The notes: a model not told the origin generated them from the letters alone. A stretch of 64,000 nt of DNA from JAGHKQ01 sp041920565 (GCA_041920565.1 JBHGXS010000022.1:1-64000); one strand, 5' to 3'. Shown: positions 50,976 through 60,546, counted from the first letter of the stretch. Made by a program: numbers and translations.

Positions 50976-51944
50976 ATACATAAACATTTTGTGTAGTTTA
51001 TTCTGATCGTTTGTGACTTCTAATGCGACAAGAAGCTTAATCCGAGCCTTTTGTCCGCTTAACCCGTTTGAGAAGATAACGCCCATATCCTTGAGCTGTT
51101 TGCCGCCGCCCTCGTATTCATACACATCTTCGGTTATGCCGTTAAAGCAGCGTGAAACAAGGACGATGGGAATTCCTTTATCAATAAACTTCTTAATAGC
51201 AGGTACTGTGCGCGGAGGCAAGTTTCCTTGTCCCAGTGCCTCGATTACAAGACCATCCACTGGTAAGCCGTTAACGGCATTTAAAATTCCTTCGTCCATG
51301 CCGGCATATGCTTTTAATAATACGACATGCTTTGTTGTATCTTCAATGTTGTACGTGTCACGATTCAGTAATGTTTGATGGAATACGACTCCGCGCTTTG
51401 TTACAATTCCGATCGGACCGTATTGCGGACTTTGGAAGGTCGCTACGTTGCTGGTATGTGTTTTTGTTACATTTTTTGCACAATGGATTTCATCGTTTAA
51501 CACGACCAGCACGCCTTTTCCTTTTGCTTCCTCACTTACTGCTACTCTTATTGAGGAAATAAAGTTGTGCAATCCATCTGATCCTATTTCGTTGCTTGAA
51601 CGCATGGCTCCCGTAACAACCACAGGGATGTCCGATTGCACTGTTAAATCAAGAAAGTAGGCTGTTTCTTCTAATGTATCCGTACCGTGAGTGATAACTG
51701 CTCCTTGTATGCCCTCCTCAGCCGCTTTTTTATCGATAAGCTGCTGCAAAGTGATCATTTCCTTTGGAGTCATATGGGGTGATGGAAGATGAAACACATC
51801 TTCTACGATTAACTCAGCTATATTAGACAGGCTTGTCCCAATCTGTAAAAGAGGATTGTTGCTTTTTTGTTTGACTGAGCCCGTTTCTTTATCTTCTTCC
51901 ATGGCAATTGTTCCGCCGGTATGCAAAACTAATATTTTTTTCAA
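50973..51944 (-). CDS. ansA: L-asparaginase, type I/II family
   Basis: The 323-residue enzyme has the two asparaginase signatures HTGGTIAM (nucleophilic Thr) and THGTDTLEETAYFL, plus VVTGAMRSSNEIGSDG. No signal peptide is seen, so it should hydrolyse asparagine in the cytosol. The start is TTG at 51944 with GAAGGGA upstream, giving the usual KKILVLHTGG N-terminus. Confidence 0.93.
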   Translation of the reverse strand: MKKILVLHTGGTIAMEEDKETGSVKQKSNNPLLQIGTSLSNIAELIVEDVFHLPSPHMTPKEMITLQQLIDKKAAEEGIQGAVITHGTDTLEETAYFLDLTVQSDIPVVVTGAMRSSNEIGSDGLHNFISSIRVAVSEEAKGKGVLVVLNDEIHCAKNVTKTHTSNVATFQSPQYGPIGIVTKRGVVFHQTLLNRDTYNIEDTTKHVVLLKAYAGMDEGILNAVNGLPVDGLVIEALGQGNLPPRTVPAIKKFIDKGIPIVLVSRCFNGITEDVYEYEGGGKQLKDMGVIFSNGLSGQKARIKLLVALEVTNDQNKLHKMFMY

Positions 51945-52150
51945 TGTATTCCCTTCTTTCCAATGTTCTTTTTCTTTAGAAACATTATGTTCGTGTATGA
52001 ATAGATCTTGAGAAAGCAGAAAGAACACCGAACATTAATAAGATAACATGCAGAAATGCTGCCTACAATGAAAAAGATTAGGAAATGAACAGGTATAAAA
52101 ATAAATATCTGTTCTAAAACTAAGGAGTATGAAAAGAGGAGGCGACATGT

Positions 52151-52324
52151 ATGCAGAGAGTGGAGCGGATTATTATAAAACTTGCCATTATTCAATTTAT
52201 TTTTCTTCTTTTATCTCAGGCATTGCTTACAAAGCAGGAGATTGCTCAATACTTATCTAAAGTTGTATATTACGAAGGAGTAACGAGAGGGTACGTTACA
52301 AATATTTTAGAAACGTTAAAATAA
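52151..52324 (+). CDS. ypfB: YpfB family small membrane protein (DUF5359)
   Basis: The 57-residue protein has one membrane segment (IIIKLAIIQFIFLLLSQALL) followed by a helical tail ending GYVTNILETLK, matching YpfB. GAGGAGG precedes the ATG at 52151. It stands before cmk as in B. subtilis. The function is unknown. Confidence 0.8.
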   Translation: MQRVERIIIKLAIIQFIFLLLSQALLTKQEIAQYLSKVVYYEGVTRGYVTNILETLK

Positions 52325-52419
52325 GGACAATATTCCCTTTTCTAAAGTCTTATTGTTTAATTCAACCAGGGGATATGTTACAATAGTTTCAGAATTTCGT
52401 GGAAAAGGATAGAGAACTC

Positions 52420-52447
52420 GAAAAGCAGGGGAGACCTGCTTTTTCCT
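52420..52447 (+). terminator. Terminator between ypfB and cmk
   Basis: AAAAGCAGG and CCTGCTTTT with a five-base loop and T tail. Confidence 0.8.
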
Positions 52448-52486
52448 TGTTCTCGTCTCTTTTTCCATCAGAACTGAGGAGGGTCT

Positions 52487-53164
52487 ATGAATAAAAAAAT
52501 CTCGATTGCGATAGATGGACCGGCAGCTGCCGGCAAAAGCACAGTGGCAAAAGTTATTGCGAAACGCCTTTCTTATTTATATATTGATACAGGCGCGATG
52601 TATCGTGCATTAACGTATACGGCGTTAAAAAATGAAGTCGATATAAATGATGAAGGTAAGCTGATCGAATTGCTGCAGTCTATTGAGATTGAATTAAAAC
52701 AAGGTCAGGACACACAGCAGGTATTAGTGAACGGACAAGATGTAACGGAAATTATTCGTACACCGGAAGTGACGAATCAAGTTTCTATCGTAGCGAAGCA
52801 TCGACTTGTTCGCGAGGAAATGGTGCGCCGTCAGCAAAAGCTTGCCGAGAATGGCGGTGTTGTAATGGACGGGCGCGATATTGGCACGCATGTATTACCG
52901 AAAGCGGAAGTAAAAATCTTTCTTCTCGCTTCAGTTGAAGAGCGGGCGCATCGTCGTCACGCGGAAAACCTTGCAAAAGGCTTTGAATCTAATCTTGATA
53001 AATTAAAAGAAGAAATTGCTGCACGCGACAAGCTTGATTCGGAGCGTGAAGTTGCGCCGTTAAAAAAGGCGGACGATGCAATTGAGCTTGATACTACTTC
53101 CATGACCAAGGAAGAAGTTGTAGAAAAGATGATGGATATTGTACAATCAAAATTAGCACAATAA
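52487..53164 (+). CDS. cmk: Cytidylate kinase
   Basis: The 225-residue enzyme has the P-loop IDGPAAAGKSTVAK, DTGAMYRALTY, and the lid/CMP-binding block MDGRDIGTHVLPKAEVK. It phosphorylates CMP and dCMP. GAGGAGG precedes the ATG; a terminator hairpin follows the stop. Confidence 0.96.
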   Translation: MNKKISIAIDGPAAAGKSTVAKVIAKRLSYLYIDTGAMYRALTYTALKNEVDINDEGKLIELLQSIEIELKQGQDTQQVLVNGQDVTEIIRTPEVTNQVSIVAKHRLVREEMVRRQQKLAENGGVVMDGRDIGTHVLPKAEVKIFLLASVEERAHRRHAENLAKGFESNLDKLKEEIAARDKLDSEREVAPLKKADDAIELDTTSMTKEEVVEKMMDIVQSKLAQ

Positions 53165-53196
53165 GGAAAGAAGCTTTGGCTCTTTCCTTGTTTCTA
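53164..53196 (+). terminator. Terminator of cmk
   Basis: AAGGAAAGA and TCTTTCCTT form a stem followed by T-rich sequence. Confidence 0.75.
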
Positions 53197-53430
53197 TTTT
53201 ACGGGATAGCAATTGGATCTCTGCTGCAAGGAGAATAAACACATATGAATCAAGCATTTGCTTTATTGCAGCAAAAGCAATATACTTGACAAATTATGCG
53301 ATTTGTTAGAAGTTAATAAAAGAAGGTATTTTCTAAATATTTTTATTACAGTACGTACAAATGGACACTTATAAGTTCCATTTACTACATACATAAAATT
53401 GCTTTGTCATTAAAGTAGGGAGGTATTTCC

Positions 53431-54576
53431 ATGGTGGAAAAAATGAATGAAGAAGTGGTAGAGGCAAAAACTCTTCAAGTGGGAGATATTGTCTCCGGTC
53501 AGGTCACAAAAGTGGAAGATAAGCAAGTTCTTGTAGATGTTGGCTACAAAACAGAAGGTGTTATCCCTATCAGCGAATTAGCAAACGTACACATTGAAAA
53601 AGCCGGAGATGCAGTGCAAGAAGGCCAAACCGTTGAGCTGAAAGTTATTAAACTTGAAGATGACGATCTTGTATTGTCAAAGCGTGCGGTGGATGCAGAA
53701 AAGGCTTGGGATGTTCTGTACGCTAAGTTTGAGAGCGGGGAAGTTTTTGAAGTAACTGTAAAAGACGTTGTAAATGGCGGACTTGTAGCAGATTTAGGAG
53801 TAAGAGGATTTATCCCTGCATCCCTTGTTGAAGCACACTATGTAGAGGATTTTTCTGATTATAAAGGGAAAACATTAACTGTAAAAATTGTAGAGCTCGA
53901 TAAAGAAAAGAATCGTGTCATCCTTTCTCATAAAGCGGTTGTGGAAGAAGAGCTGCAAGCGAAGAAGAGAAATGCTGTTCAATCCATTAAAGCTGGCGAT
54001 GTAGTGGAAGGCACTGTGCAGCGCTTAACGGACTTTGGTGCATTTGTAAACATCGGTGGGGTAGACGGCTTGGTTCACATTTCCCAATTGTCACATGAGC
54101 GTGTGGAAAAAACATCTGATGTGCTTCAGGAAGGTCAAACTGTGAAAGTAAAAGTCCTTTCTGTTGATGCAGATACACAGCGCGTATCTTTATCCATGAA
54201 GGCTGTTCAGCCTGGTCCATGGCATGGAGTAGCGGAAAAAGTGAAAGTAGGCAGCATCATGGAAGGTACAGTAAAGCGTCTTGTGACATTTGGTGCTTTC
54301 GTTGAAATTTTACCGTCTGTAGAAGGATTAGTACACGTTTCGCAAATTGCAAATAAACATGTTAAAAACCCTAATGAAGTACTTGAAGTAGGCCAAACAG
54401 TAAAAGTAAAAGTGCTAGAAGTAAATGAAGGGGACAAACGCATCTCCTTAAGCATTAAAGAAGCAATGGAAGAAGATGTGAAAGAGGATTTCACTAAGTA
54501 TCAGCCTACACAAGAAACTTCCACTTTCCAATTAGGTGACATTATTGGAGAGCAGCTGAAAAAATTGAAAAAGTAA
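53431..54576 (+). CDS. rpsA: 30S ribosomal protein S1 homologue (YpfD)
   Basis: The 381-residue protein has four S1 RNA-binding repeats (starting VGDIVSGQVTKVEDKQVLV, then GEVFEVTVKDVVNGG, AGDVVEGTVQRLTDFGAF and VGSIMEGTVKRLVTFGAF), the short four-domain form found in Bacillus. GGGAGG precedes the ATG. It follows cmk as in many bacteria. Confidence 0.95.
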   Translation: MVEKMNEEVVEAKTLQVGDIVSGQVTKVEDKQVLVDVGYKTEGVIPISELANVHIEKAGDAVQEGQTVELKVIKLEDDDLVLSKRAVDAEKAWDVLYAKFESGEVFEVTVKDVVNGGLVADLGVRGFIPASLVEAHYVEDFSDYKGKTLTVKIVELDKEKNRVILSHKAVVEEELQAKKRNAVQSIKAGDVVEGTVQRLTDFGAFVNIGGVDGLVHISQLSHERVEKTSDVLQEGQTVKVKVLSVDADTQRVSLSMKAVQPGPWHGVAEKVKVGSIMEGTVKRLVTFGAFVEILPSVEGLVHVSQIANKHVKNPNEVLEVGQTVKVKVLEVNEGDKRISLSIKEAMEEDVKEDFTKYQPTQETSTFQLGDIIGEQLKKLKK

Positions 54577-54588
54577 TGGGGGATTTTT

Positions 54589-55653
54589 GTGAGCAGAGCA
54601 CAACGAAAACTTGATCATGTTCAACATGCGCTTTCCATCGGACAATCGCGTGCTCACGGCTTTCAAGATATTTCCTTCGTTCATCAAAGCTTACCGAATA
54701 TGGCGCTTCAAGATGTATGTCTTGAAACGAAAATAGGCGAACTTTTTTTAAGTTCGCCTATTTTAATCAATGCAATGACCGGCGGCGGAGGAGAGCAAAC
54801 GGAAAAAATTAACGAGGGACTGGCGCTGGCAGCCAACCATCACGGTATAGCGATGGCGGTCGGATCTCAGATGGCAGCCATAAAAGATGTGAATGAGAAG
54901 CGTTCTTTTGAAATTGTTCGAAAGGTAAACCCATTGGGAGTCATCTTTGCAAATTTGGGCAGTGAAGCAACCGTGGAACAAGCAAAATATGCAGTTTCTA
55001 TGTTGGAAGCCAATGCTCTTCAAATTCATTTGAATGTTATACAGGAACTGACTATGCCGGAAGGAGATAGGGATTTTACCGATGCTTTGCGTCGAATCGA
55101 GACAATTGTCGAACAATGCGGGGTACCGGTGATTGTAAAAGAAGTAGGGTTTGGCATGAGCCGGGAAACGGTTAGGCAGCTGCAAGATATTGGGGTTGCC
55201 GTTATTGATATAGGCGGATTTGGCGGCACAAACTTTGCGGGCATTGAGAACGAAAGACGCTCCAGAAGGTTGTCTTACTTTAATGACTGGGGCATTCCGA
55301 CGGCAGCTTCGGTTGCAGAAGCCTCTTCAGTGGCTGCGAACGTTTCTTTCATTGCCTCAGGAGGCATCCAAACGGCATTGGAGGTCGCGAAAGCCATTGC
55401 TTTAGGTGCCTCTGCCGCCGCTTTTGCAGGGTATTTTTTAAAGATTCTTCTGAATGAAGGCATAGAACCGTTAATAGAAGAAATAGAACTCATTCATGAG
55501 GATTTACAATTCATTATGACGGCTTTGGGAGCAAGAACTATTGCTCATTTACAGCAAGTTCCGTTAGTTATCAGCGGAGAAACATATCATTGGCTGGAGC
55601 AAAGAGGAATTGATACAACGGCTTATAGCAGAAGAAAAGCGATGCAGCGATAA
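54589..55653 (+). CDS. fni: Isopentenyl-diphosphate delta-isomerase, type 2 (FMN-dependent)
   Basis: The 354-residue enzyme has the type-2 IDI motifs RKLDHVQHAL, FVHQSLPN, INAMTGGGGE, HLNVIQELTMPEGDR and VIVKEVGFGMSRE, plus DIGGFGGTNFAGIE for FMN phosphate binding. It interconverts IPP and DMAPP. It starts with GTG after GGGGG, 13 bases downstream of the S1 gene. Confidence 0.96.
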   Translation: MSRAQRKLDHVQHALSIGQSRAHGFQDISFVHQSLPNMALQDVCLETKIGELFLSSPILINAMTGGGGEQTEKINEGLALAANHHGIAMAVGSQMAAIKDVNEKRSFEIVRKVNPLGVIFANLGSEATVEQAKYAVSMLEANALQIHLNVIQELTMPEGDRDFTDALRRIETIVEQCGVPVIVKEVGFGMSRETVRQLQDIGVAVIDIGGFGGTNFAGIENERRSRRLSYFNDWGIPTAASVAEASSVAANVSFIASGGIQTALEVAKAIALGASAAAFAGYFLKILLNEGIEPLIEEIELIHEDLQFIMTALGARTIAHLQQVPLVISGETYHWLEQRGIDTTAYSRRKAMQR

Positions 55654-55671
55654 GGCTGCATCGCTTTTTGT
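55636..55671. terminator. Terminator of fni (also usable by ypzI)
   Basis: AAAAGCGATGCAGC and GCTGCATCGCTTTT form a 14-base stem overlapping the end of fni; A and T runs on both sides allow use from either direction. Confidence 0.85.
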
Positions 55672-55689
55672 ATCTGCATATATAGAATG

Positions 55690-55824
55690 TTAGTGCTGGT
55701 TTTGCTTACGGGCTTGCTCCGGCGTGTCCAATCCGGTTGCTCCAGGGTATTGCAATGACTGGTCACGATCAGATTGCACTCTTCGCGATTGTTTTAATTT
55801 TTTTTCTTGGCGATCTCTCCCCAT
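55690..55824 (-). CDS. ypzI: YpzI family small basic protein
   Basis: The 44-residue protein (MGRDRQEKKLKQSRRV at the start, PGATGLDTPEQARKQNQH at the end) matches the YpzI family of unknown function. AAGGAGGTGG precedes the ATG at 55824. The location near yphA agrees with B. subtilis. Confidence 0.8.
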   Translation of the reverse strand: MGRDRQEKKLKQSRRVQSDRDQSLQYPGATGLDTPEQARKQNQH

Positions 55825-55933
55825 GATTCCCACCTCCTTACTATCAGTTTTTGTGAACGAACGGAAACTATTCAGTTTCAAAGATTAATTTTCATAAATT
55901 CATCCCATAATGGAAATAGTAGGAGGTAGAAGC

Positions 55934-56533
55934 ATGGAAGGAAGTTTTTTTTATTTTTTTTGCTGGGGTGGCTGGATTATAGCAACGTTTGTTATGGAAA
56001 AAAATAGAGAGCGAATCGTAACCGCCGCATTTTTGTTGCTTCTTATCATTGCAGCGTCTGTCAAAATCCCGATTGGCGTGTTTCGAATGAATGGAAGCTG
56101 CATTGTGCTTATCTTATACGGATTTTGTCTGTTGGCGCTTCATACAACATGGAAGATTATTTATGCTATTATATCTGCGACGATTGTGGGAATGATTTAC
56201 GCAACCTTTCATTTGATTGAGCTGTATGACCCGGTATGGATTGCTGTCAATCGTATGTGGATGCTTAGCGGAATGCTGGTATATGGTGTCATTTTACTCG
56301 TAAGAGAGCGCCGCATGAGAATCGCTGTTCTTTTTATCGGCATGGTGCAAGGGGAGTGGTTCGTTGCTTTTGTCTTAAAGAAATTCGGGTTTCATAATGA
56401 AGTCGGTGCCTACTCCTTTCTGGATGTTTTAGCGTGCTCCATCGGTTTGATGTACAGCTTGCAGCTGCTGTTTAAAGGATTTATGTATTTGGAACAATTG
56501 AAGCAAAAACAAGTAAGGGAGAGGCAGGGATAG
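55934..56533 (+). CDS. yphA: YphA family membrane protein
   Basis: The 199-residue integral membrane protein has six to seven hydrophobic segments and equals B. subtilis YphA in length and position. AGGAGG precedes the ATG at 55934. It is followed three bases later by the YIEGIA gene, forming an operon. Confidence 0.85.
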   Translation: MEGSFFYFFCWGGWIIATFVMEKNRERIVTAAFLLLLIIAASVKIPIGVFRMNGSCIVLILYGFCLLALHTTWKIIYAIISATIVGMIYATFHLIELYDPVWIAVNRMWMLSGMLVYGVILLVRERRMRIAVLFIGMVQGEWFVAFVLKKFGFHNEVGAYSFLDVLACSIGLMYSLQLLFKGFMYLEQLKQKQVRERQG

Positions 56534-56536
56534 CCT

Positions 56537-57430
56537 ATGAATCACTATACTTACCCGATATTATTTGGGGTTGTCTTCGGACTCATCACAAGATTATATA
56601 TGCTGCGCACTGATACAAGGCAATATCCAACGCGTTTGCATGGAAAAGTAGTACATGTGGCTATGGGATTTATTGCATCAGCGTTAGGAGCAATTGCAAT
56701 TCCGTCTATTATGAAAAAAGATTTTTCTGCTATCACATTCCTTACTCTGGCAGCTTCACAATTTCGTGATGTTCGTAATATGGAGCGCAACACATTGTCG
56801 CAATTGGACGGTTATGAGCTCGTTCCGAGAGGAAGCACATACATTGAAGGAATTGCCCTTGTATTTGAAAGCCGAAACTATTTAGCTATTTTTACTTCGT
56901 TTGTAACTACATTTGCTTATTTGGCAGCAGACAGTGTCTATGCAGGATTGGCAGCAGGAGTCATCAGCTTTTTGATCGCGCGAAAGTTTATGACGGGAAG
57001 CAAGCTCAAAGACATTGTAGAAATTGAACATGTACCGCTTCGGTTCGAAGGAGCAGGATTATATATAGATAATATTTATATTATGAATATCGGATTGCCG
57101 GCAAGACAGGAAGAAATTATGAGATATGGGATGGGATTCATTTTAAAACCGAAATCCGTAGATGCTCAAATTACGTTAGCAAACCTAGGGCAACGCCAAG
57201 CTATTTTACACGATGTCTCCGTTGCGTTAGGCGTGTATCGAGATTCCGGCACTCCTGCCTTGGTTCCGCTGGCAAAGCGAGATTTGAACGACGGGAGAGT
57301 AGGCATTTTTGTTCTGCCGCAAGAGCAAGATGCAGACCGGGCCATTCGTGTCATCGGAGAAGTTCCGACACTGGAAAATGCGATCCGTATGTCGAGCAAG
57401 GCGCTGAATCGGGAGCGTGAGCAAGTATGA
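56537..57430 (+). CDS. yphB: YIEGIA family membrane protein (YphB/SeaA)
   Basis: The 297-residue protein has membrane segments at the N-terminus and around residues 115-155 and contains the name-giving motif STYIEGIALVFE. In B. subtilis the homologue is linked to spore germination and ethanol survival. It overlaps the next small gene by four bases. Confidence 0.87.
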   Translation: MNHYTYPILFGVVFGLITRLYMLRTDTRQYPTRLHGKVVHVAMGFIASALGAIAIPSIMKKDFSAITFLTLAASQFRDVRNMERNTLSQLDGYELVPRGSTYIEGIALVFESRNYLAIFTSFVTTFAYLAADSVYAGLAAGVISFLIARKFMTGSKLKDIVEIEHVPLRFEGAGLYIDNIYIMNIGLPARQEEIMRYGMGFILKPKSVDAQITLANLGQRQAILHDVSVALGVYRDSGTPALVPLAKRDLNDGRVGIFVLPQEQDADRAIRVIGEVPTLENAIRMSSKALNREREQV

Positions 57431-57615
57431 CGACTCTTAATAAGTATATATTGGCTGTTATCACGACGGACAACAGTAAATTTGCCGGCGGATCTCCTTT
57501 ATTTACTTGTGAATCCGTAGAAGAAATGGAATTTGTAGCAGCCAATTTGGAAGCAATATTGGATGGAATCGCTCATCGGTTGCAAGAAAATGTGTATATT
57601 ATTGTGAAGCATTAG
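57427..57615 (+). CDS. Capping complex subunit for YIEGIA
   Basis: The 62-residue soluble protein (LNKYILAVITTDNSKFAGGS) matches the small family always found beside YIEGIA proteins. The ATGA overlap with the YIEGIA gene shows translational coupling. Confidence 0.85.
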   Translation: MTTLNKYILAVITTDNSKFAGGSPLFTCESVEEMEFVAANLEAILDGIAHRLQENVYIIVKH

Positions 57616-57674
57616 GAAAGTATGATATAATTTTTGTGGTTTTTCACCCTTTTGTAAATGAAATGAGGACAAGC

Positions 57675-57704
57675 ACCCCTTCTTGTAAAAGAAGGGTTTT
57701 TTAC
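57675..57704 (+). terminator. Terminator of the yphA operon
   Basis: CCCTTCTT and AAGAAGGG enclose a four-base loop and are followed by six Ts. Confidence 0.88.
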
Positions 57705-57737
57705 ATAAGGATATTATAGAATGAAAGGATGAGAACA

Positions 57738-59048
57738 ATGGCAAAACCTGTAGTTGCAATAGTAGGCCGTCCGAATGTCGGGAAGTCCACTATTTTTAAT
57801 CGTATTGTAGGAGAAAGAATTTCCATTGTCGAAGATATACCGGGAGTAACAAGAGATCGTATTTATAGTGCGGGAGAATGGTTGAATCATGAATTTAATA
57901 TCATTGATACAGGCGGTATTGATATTGGTGATGAGCCTTTTTTAACGCAAATTCGTCAGCAAGCTGAAATCGCCATTGATGAAGCGGATGTTATCATTTT
58001 TATGACGAACGGCCGTGAAGGCGTAACTGCCGCGGATGAAGAAGTAGCAAAAATTTTGTACAAATCAAAAAAACCGGTTGTGTTGGCGGTCAATAAAATA
58101 GATAACCCGGAAATGCGCGAAAACATATATGATTTTTATGCGCTTGGATTTGGAGAGCCATATCCGATTTCCGGATCTCACGGATTGGGGCTGGGTGACT
58201 TGCTTGATGCGGTAGTCCAACACTTTCCGAAATCTGAGGGTGATGATTATGATGAAGATACGATTAAGTTTTGCTTAATCGGCCGTCCGAATGTCGGAAA
58301 ATCGTCTCTTGTCAATGCATTGCTTGGAGAAGAGCGCGTAATCGTCAGCGATATTGCAGGAACAACACGCGATGCAATAGATACGCCTTACCGTAAAGAC
58401 GGACAGGATTATGTTATTATTGATACAGCAGGCATGCGCAAAAAGGGAAAAGTATATGAAAGTACTGAAAAGTACAGTGTATTGCGCGCGTTACGAGCGA
58501 TAGAGCGTTCCGATGTTGTGCTCGTTGTATTGAATGGGGAAGAAGGAATCATTGAGCAAGACAAAAAAATTGCGGGATATGCTCATGAAGCAGGCCGGGC
58601 AGTGGTCATTGTAGTGAATAAATGGGATGCAGTGGAAAAAGACGAAAAAACGATGAAAGAGTTCGAAGAGAAAATTCGCGCTCATTTTCAGTTTTTAGAT
58701 TATGCGCCAATCGTATTTTTGTCTGCGAAAACAAAAAAACGAATTCATACGCTGCTTCCAATGATTAATGCCGCAAGCGAAAGCCATGCATTGCGCGTTC
58801 AAACGAATGTGTTAAATGATGTAATTATGGATGCGGTTGCTATGAACCCAACGCCGACTCATAATAACAAACGCTTAAAGATTTACTATGCAACGCAAGT
58901 AGCGGTGAAACCGCCGACGTTTGTAGTGTTTGTAAATGATCCAGAGCTGCTACATTTTTCTTATGAACGATTCTTAGAAAACCGTATACGTGATGCCTTT
59001 GGTTTTGTCGGAACGCCAATTAAAATTATAGGAAGAGCAAGAGACTAA
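57738..59048 (+). CDS. der: Ribosome biogenesis GTPase Der (EngA)
   Basis: The 436-residue protein has two tandem GTPase domains, with P-loops GRPNVGKST (near 9) and GRPNVGKSS (near 180), DTGG and DTAG switch motifs, NKID and NKWD, and a C-terminal KH-like domain. It is essential for 50S assembly. GAAAGGATGAG precedes the ATG at 57738. Confidence 0.97.
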   Translation: MAKPVVAIVGRPNVGKSTIFNRIVGERISIVEDIPGVTRDRIYSAGEWLNHEFNIIDTGGIDIGDEPFLTQIRQQAEIAIDEADVIIFMTNGREGVTAADEEVAKILYKSKKPVVLAVNKIDNPEMRENIYDFYALGFGEPYPISGSHGLGLGDLLDAVVQHFPKSEGDDYDEDTIKFCLIGRPNVGKSSLVNALLGEERVIVSDIAGTTRDAIDTPYRKDGQDYVIIDTAGMRKKGKVYESTEKYSVLRALRAIERSDVVLVVLNGEEGIIEQDKKIAGYAHEAGRAVVIVVNKWDAVEKDEKTMKEFEEKIRAHFQFLDYAPIVFLSAKTKKRIHTLLPMINAASESHALRVQTNVLNDVIMDAVAMNPTPTHNNKRLKIYYATQVAVKPPTFVVFVNDPELLHFSYERFLENRIRDAFGFVGTPIKIIGRARD

Positions 59049-59069
59049 CCGAAGAGAGGGTGTAATTTC

Positions 59070-60095
59070 ATGGAAAAAATCGCCGTAATAGGAGCAGGAA
59101 GCTGGGGAACAGCTTTATCACTGGTGCTGGCTGATAATGGGCATGAAGTGCGTTTATGGGGCAATAATCCTGAACATATTGCTGAAATTAACGAAACACA
59201 TCAAAATCAACGCTATCTTCCCGGGATAGATTTGCCAGCGAGTATTCAGGCGTACGCATCTTTAGAGGAAGCGCTTAGCGGAGTACGTTATGTTTTATTG
59301 GTTGTACCTACAAAAGCTATTCGGGAAGTATGCGGCAAAATTCGTGACGTTATAAAAGAGCCAGTCACATTTATTCATGCGAGTAAAGGGATTGAACCGG
59401 ATACATCTAAACGTATTTCTGAAATGATTGAAGAGGAAATACCTGCGCAGCTTGTACAAGAGATAGTTGTGTTGTCCGGTCCAAGCCATGCAGAGGAAGT
59501 GGGTCTCCGTCATCCGACAACCATTACTTCTGCTTCTAAAAATATGGAAGCAGCGGAAGAAGTACAGGATTTATTTATGAATTCTTATTTTCGTGTGTAC
59601 ACAAACCCGGACATTATCGGCGTGGAACTGGGAGGAGCTTTGAAAAACATCATTGCGCTGGCTGCCGGTATTACTGATGGTCTTGGATATGGCGACAATG
59701 CAAAAGCCGCTCTCATGACGAGAGGATTGGCTGAAATCGCTCGGTTGGGACGGAAAATGGGAGCCAATCCATTAACGTTTGCCGGTCTTACGGGAATGGG
59801 CGACTTAATCGTGACGTGTACAAGTGTACATAGCCGAAATTGGCGTGCCGGCAATCTGCTTGGAAAAGGTCATTCGCTTGATGAAGTATTAGAAAACATG
59901 GGGATGGTAGTCGAAGGAGTTCGTACAACGAAAGCCGCTTATCAGTTGGCGAATAAAATGGATGTTGAAATGCCGATTACAAGCGCTCTTCATCATGTTC
60001 TGTTTGACGGAAAAGATGTGAAAGAAGCTGTAGATGCACTGATGGGGCGCGTACGAAAGCATGAAATGGAAAATATACCGGACTTTTTAGAGTAA
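59070..60095 (+). CDS. gpsA: Glycerol-3-phosphate dehydrogenase [NAD(P)+]
   Basis: The 341-residue enzyme has the dinucleotide motif IGAGSWGTALSLVLA, SGPSHAEEVG, the catalytic Lys in ELGGALKNIIALAAG and GLTGMGDLIVTCTS. It makes sn-glycerol-3-phosphate for phospholipids. It lies 21 bases after der. Confidence 0.97.
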   Translation: MEKIAVIGAGSWGTALSLVLADNGHEVRLWGNNPEHIAEINETHQNQRYLPGIDLPASIQAYASLEEALSGVRYVLLVVPTKAIREVCGKIRDVIKEPVTFIHASKGIEPDTSKRISEMIEEEIPAQLVQEIVVLSGPSHAEEVGLRHPTTITSASKNMEAAEEVQDLFMNSYFRVYTNPDIIGVELGGALKNIIALAAGITDGLGYGDNAKAALMTRGLAEIARLGRKMGANPLTFAGLTGMGDLIVTCTSVHSRNWRAGNLLGKGHSLDEVLENMGMVVEGVRTTKAAYQLANKMDVEMPITSALHHVLFDGKDVKEAVDALMGRVRKHEMENIPDFLE

Positions 60096-60121
60096 GGGAG
60101 GGACAACCCTCTCTTTTTTTC
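60095..60121 (+). terminator. Terminator of der-gpsA
   Basis: GGGAGGG and CCCTCTC pair (one G-T) around ACAA, followed by seven Ts. Confidence 0.8.
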
Positions 60122-60239
60122 AGCATAAAAATACAGTAGATGTTGCTTCGATTGGATTTCTTGCTCTAGTAGGTCTCAAGTCTAGCATTTTCTCCCGCGG
60201 ATGGAAATGCTTTTCTTTTTTACTAGGTTTTTTCACCAT
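60120..60239 (-). CDS. Candidate small protein (39 aa) divergent from spoVIF
   Basis: An ATG at 60239 (or GTG at 60236) preceded by AAAGGGCGGG opens a 39-codon basic peptide starting MVKKPSKKEKHFHPREKM and rich in Arg, Lys and Thr. Codon use resembles neighbours and the frame ends at the gpsA terminator. I do not recognise it. Confidence 0.42.
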   Translation of the reverse strand: MVKKPSKKEKHFHPREKMLDLRPTRARNPIEATSTVFLC

Positions 60240-60291
60240 TCCCGCCCTTTTGCATACGATGGAGTGTAGATTAATCGAGAGGGTGGGAAAG

Positions 60292-60546
60292 ATGAGCAAC
60301 AACAACTTCTTTGATAACGTTGAGAAACAAACGAAAGTAAATAAAGAAGATATTTTTAAACTTGCGGCATCCATACAAAATGCAAACTTAAAGGATGAAA
60401 AAGTATTGCGTCAGTTAATCAGCCAAGTAGCAGCGATGGCGGGAAGACCCGTATCCAAAGAAAAGGAAGACCAAATTGTTAAGATGATCATCAACAATAA
60501 TATGCCTACTGATTTTAGCTCGCTAAGCAATATGTTTAAAAAATAA
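60292..60546 (+). CDS. Stage VI sporulation protein F family
   Basis: The 84-residue protein (MSNNNFFDNVEKQTKV, and later NNNMPTDFSSLSNMFKK) matches the SpoVIF family, linked to spore coat assembly in the mother cell. GAGGGTGGG precedes the ATG at 60292. A terminator follows about 95 bases downstream. Confidence 0.85.
   Translation: MSNNNFFDNVEKQTKVNKEDIFKLAASIQNANLKDEKVLRQLISQVAAMAGRPVSKEKEDQIVKMIINNNMPTDFSSLSNMFKK

Noticed and set aside
53245..53289. 14-codon ORF with AAGGAG before the S1 gene
   Set aside because: Too short to judge; no coupling to the S1 gene start 140 bases downstream and no attenuator hairpin seen.
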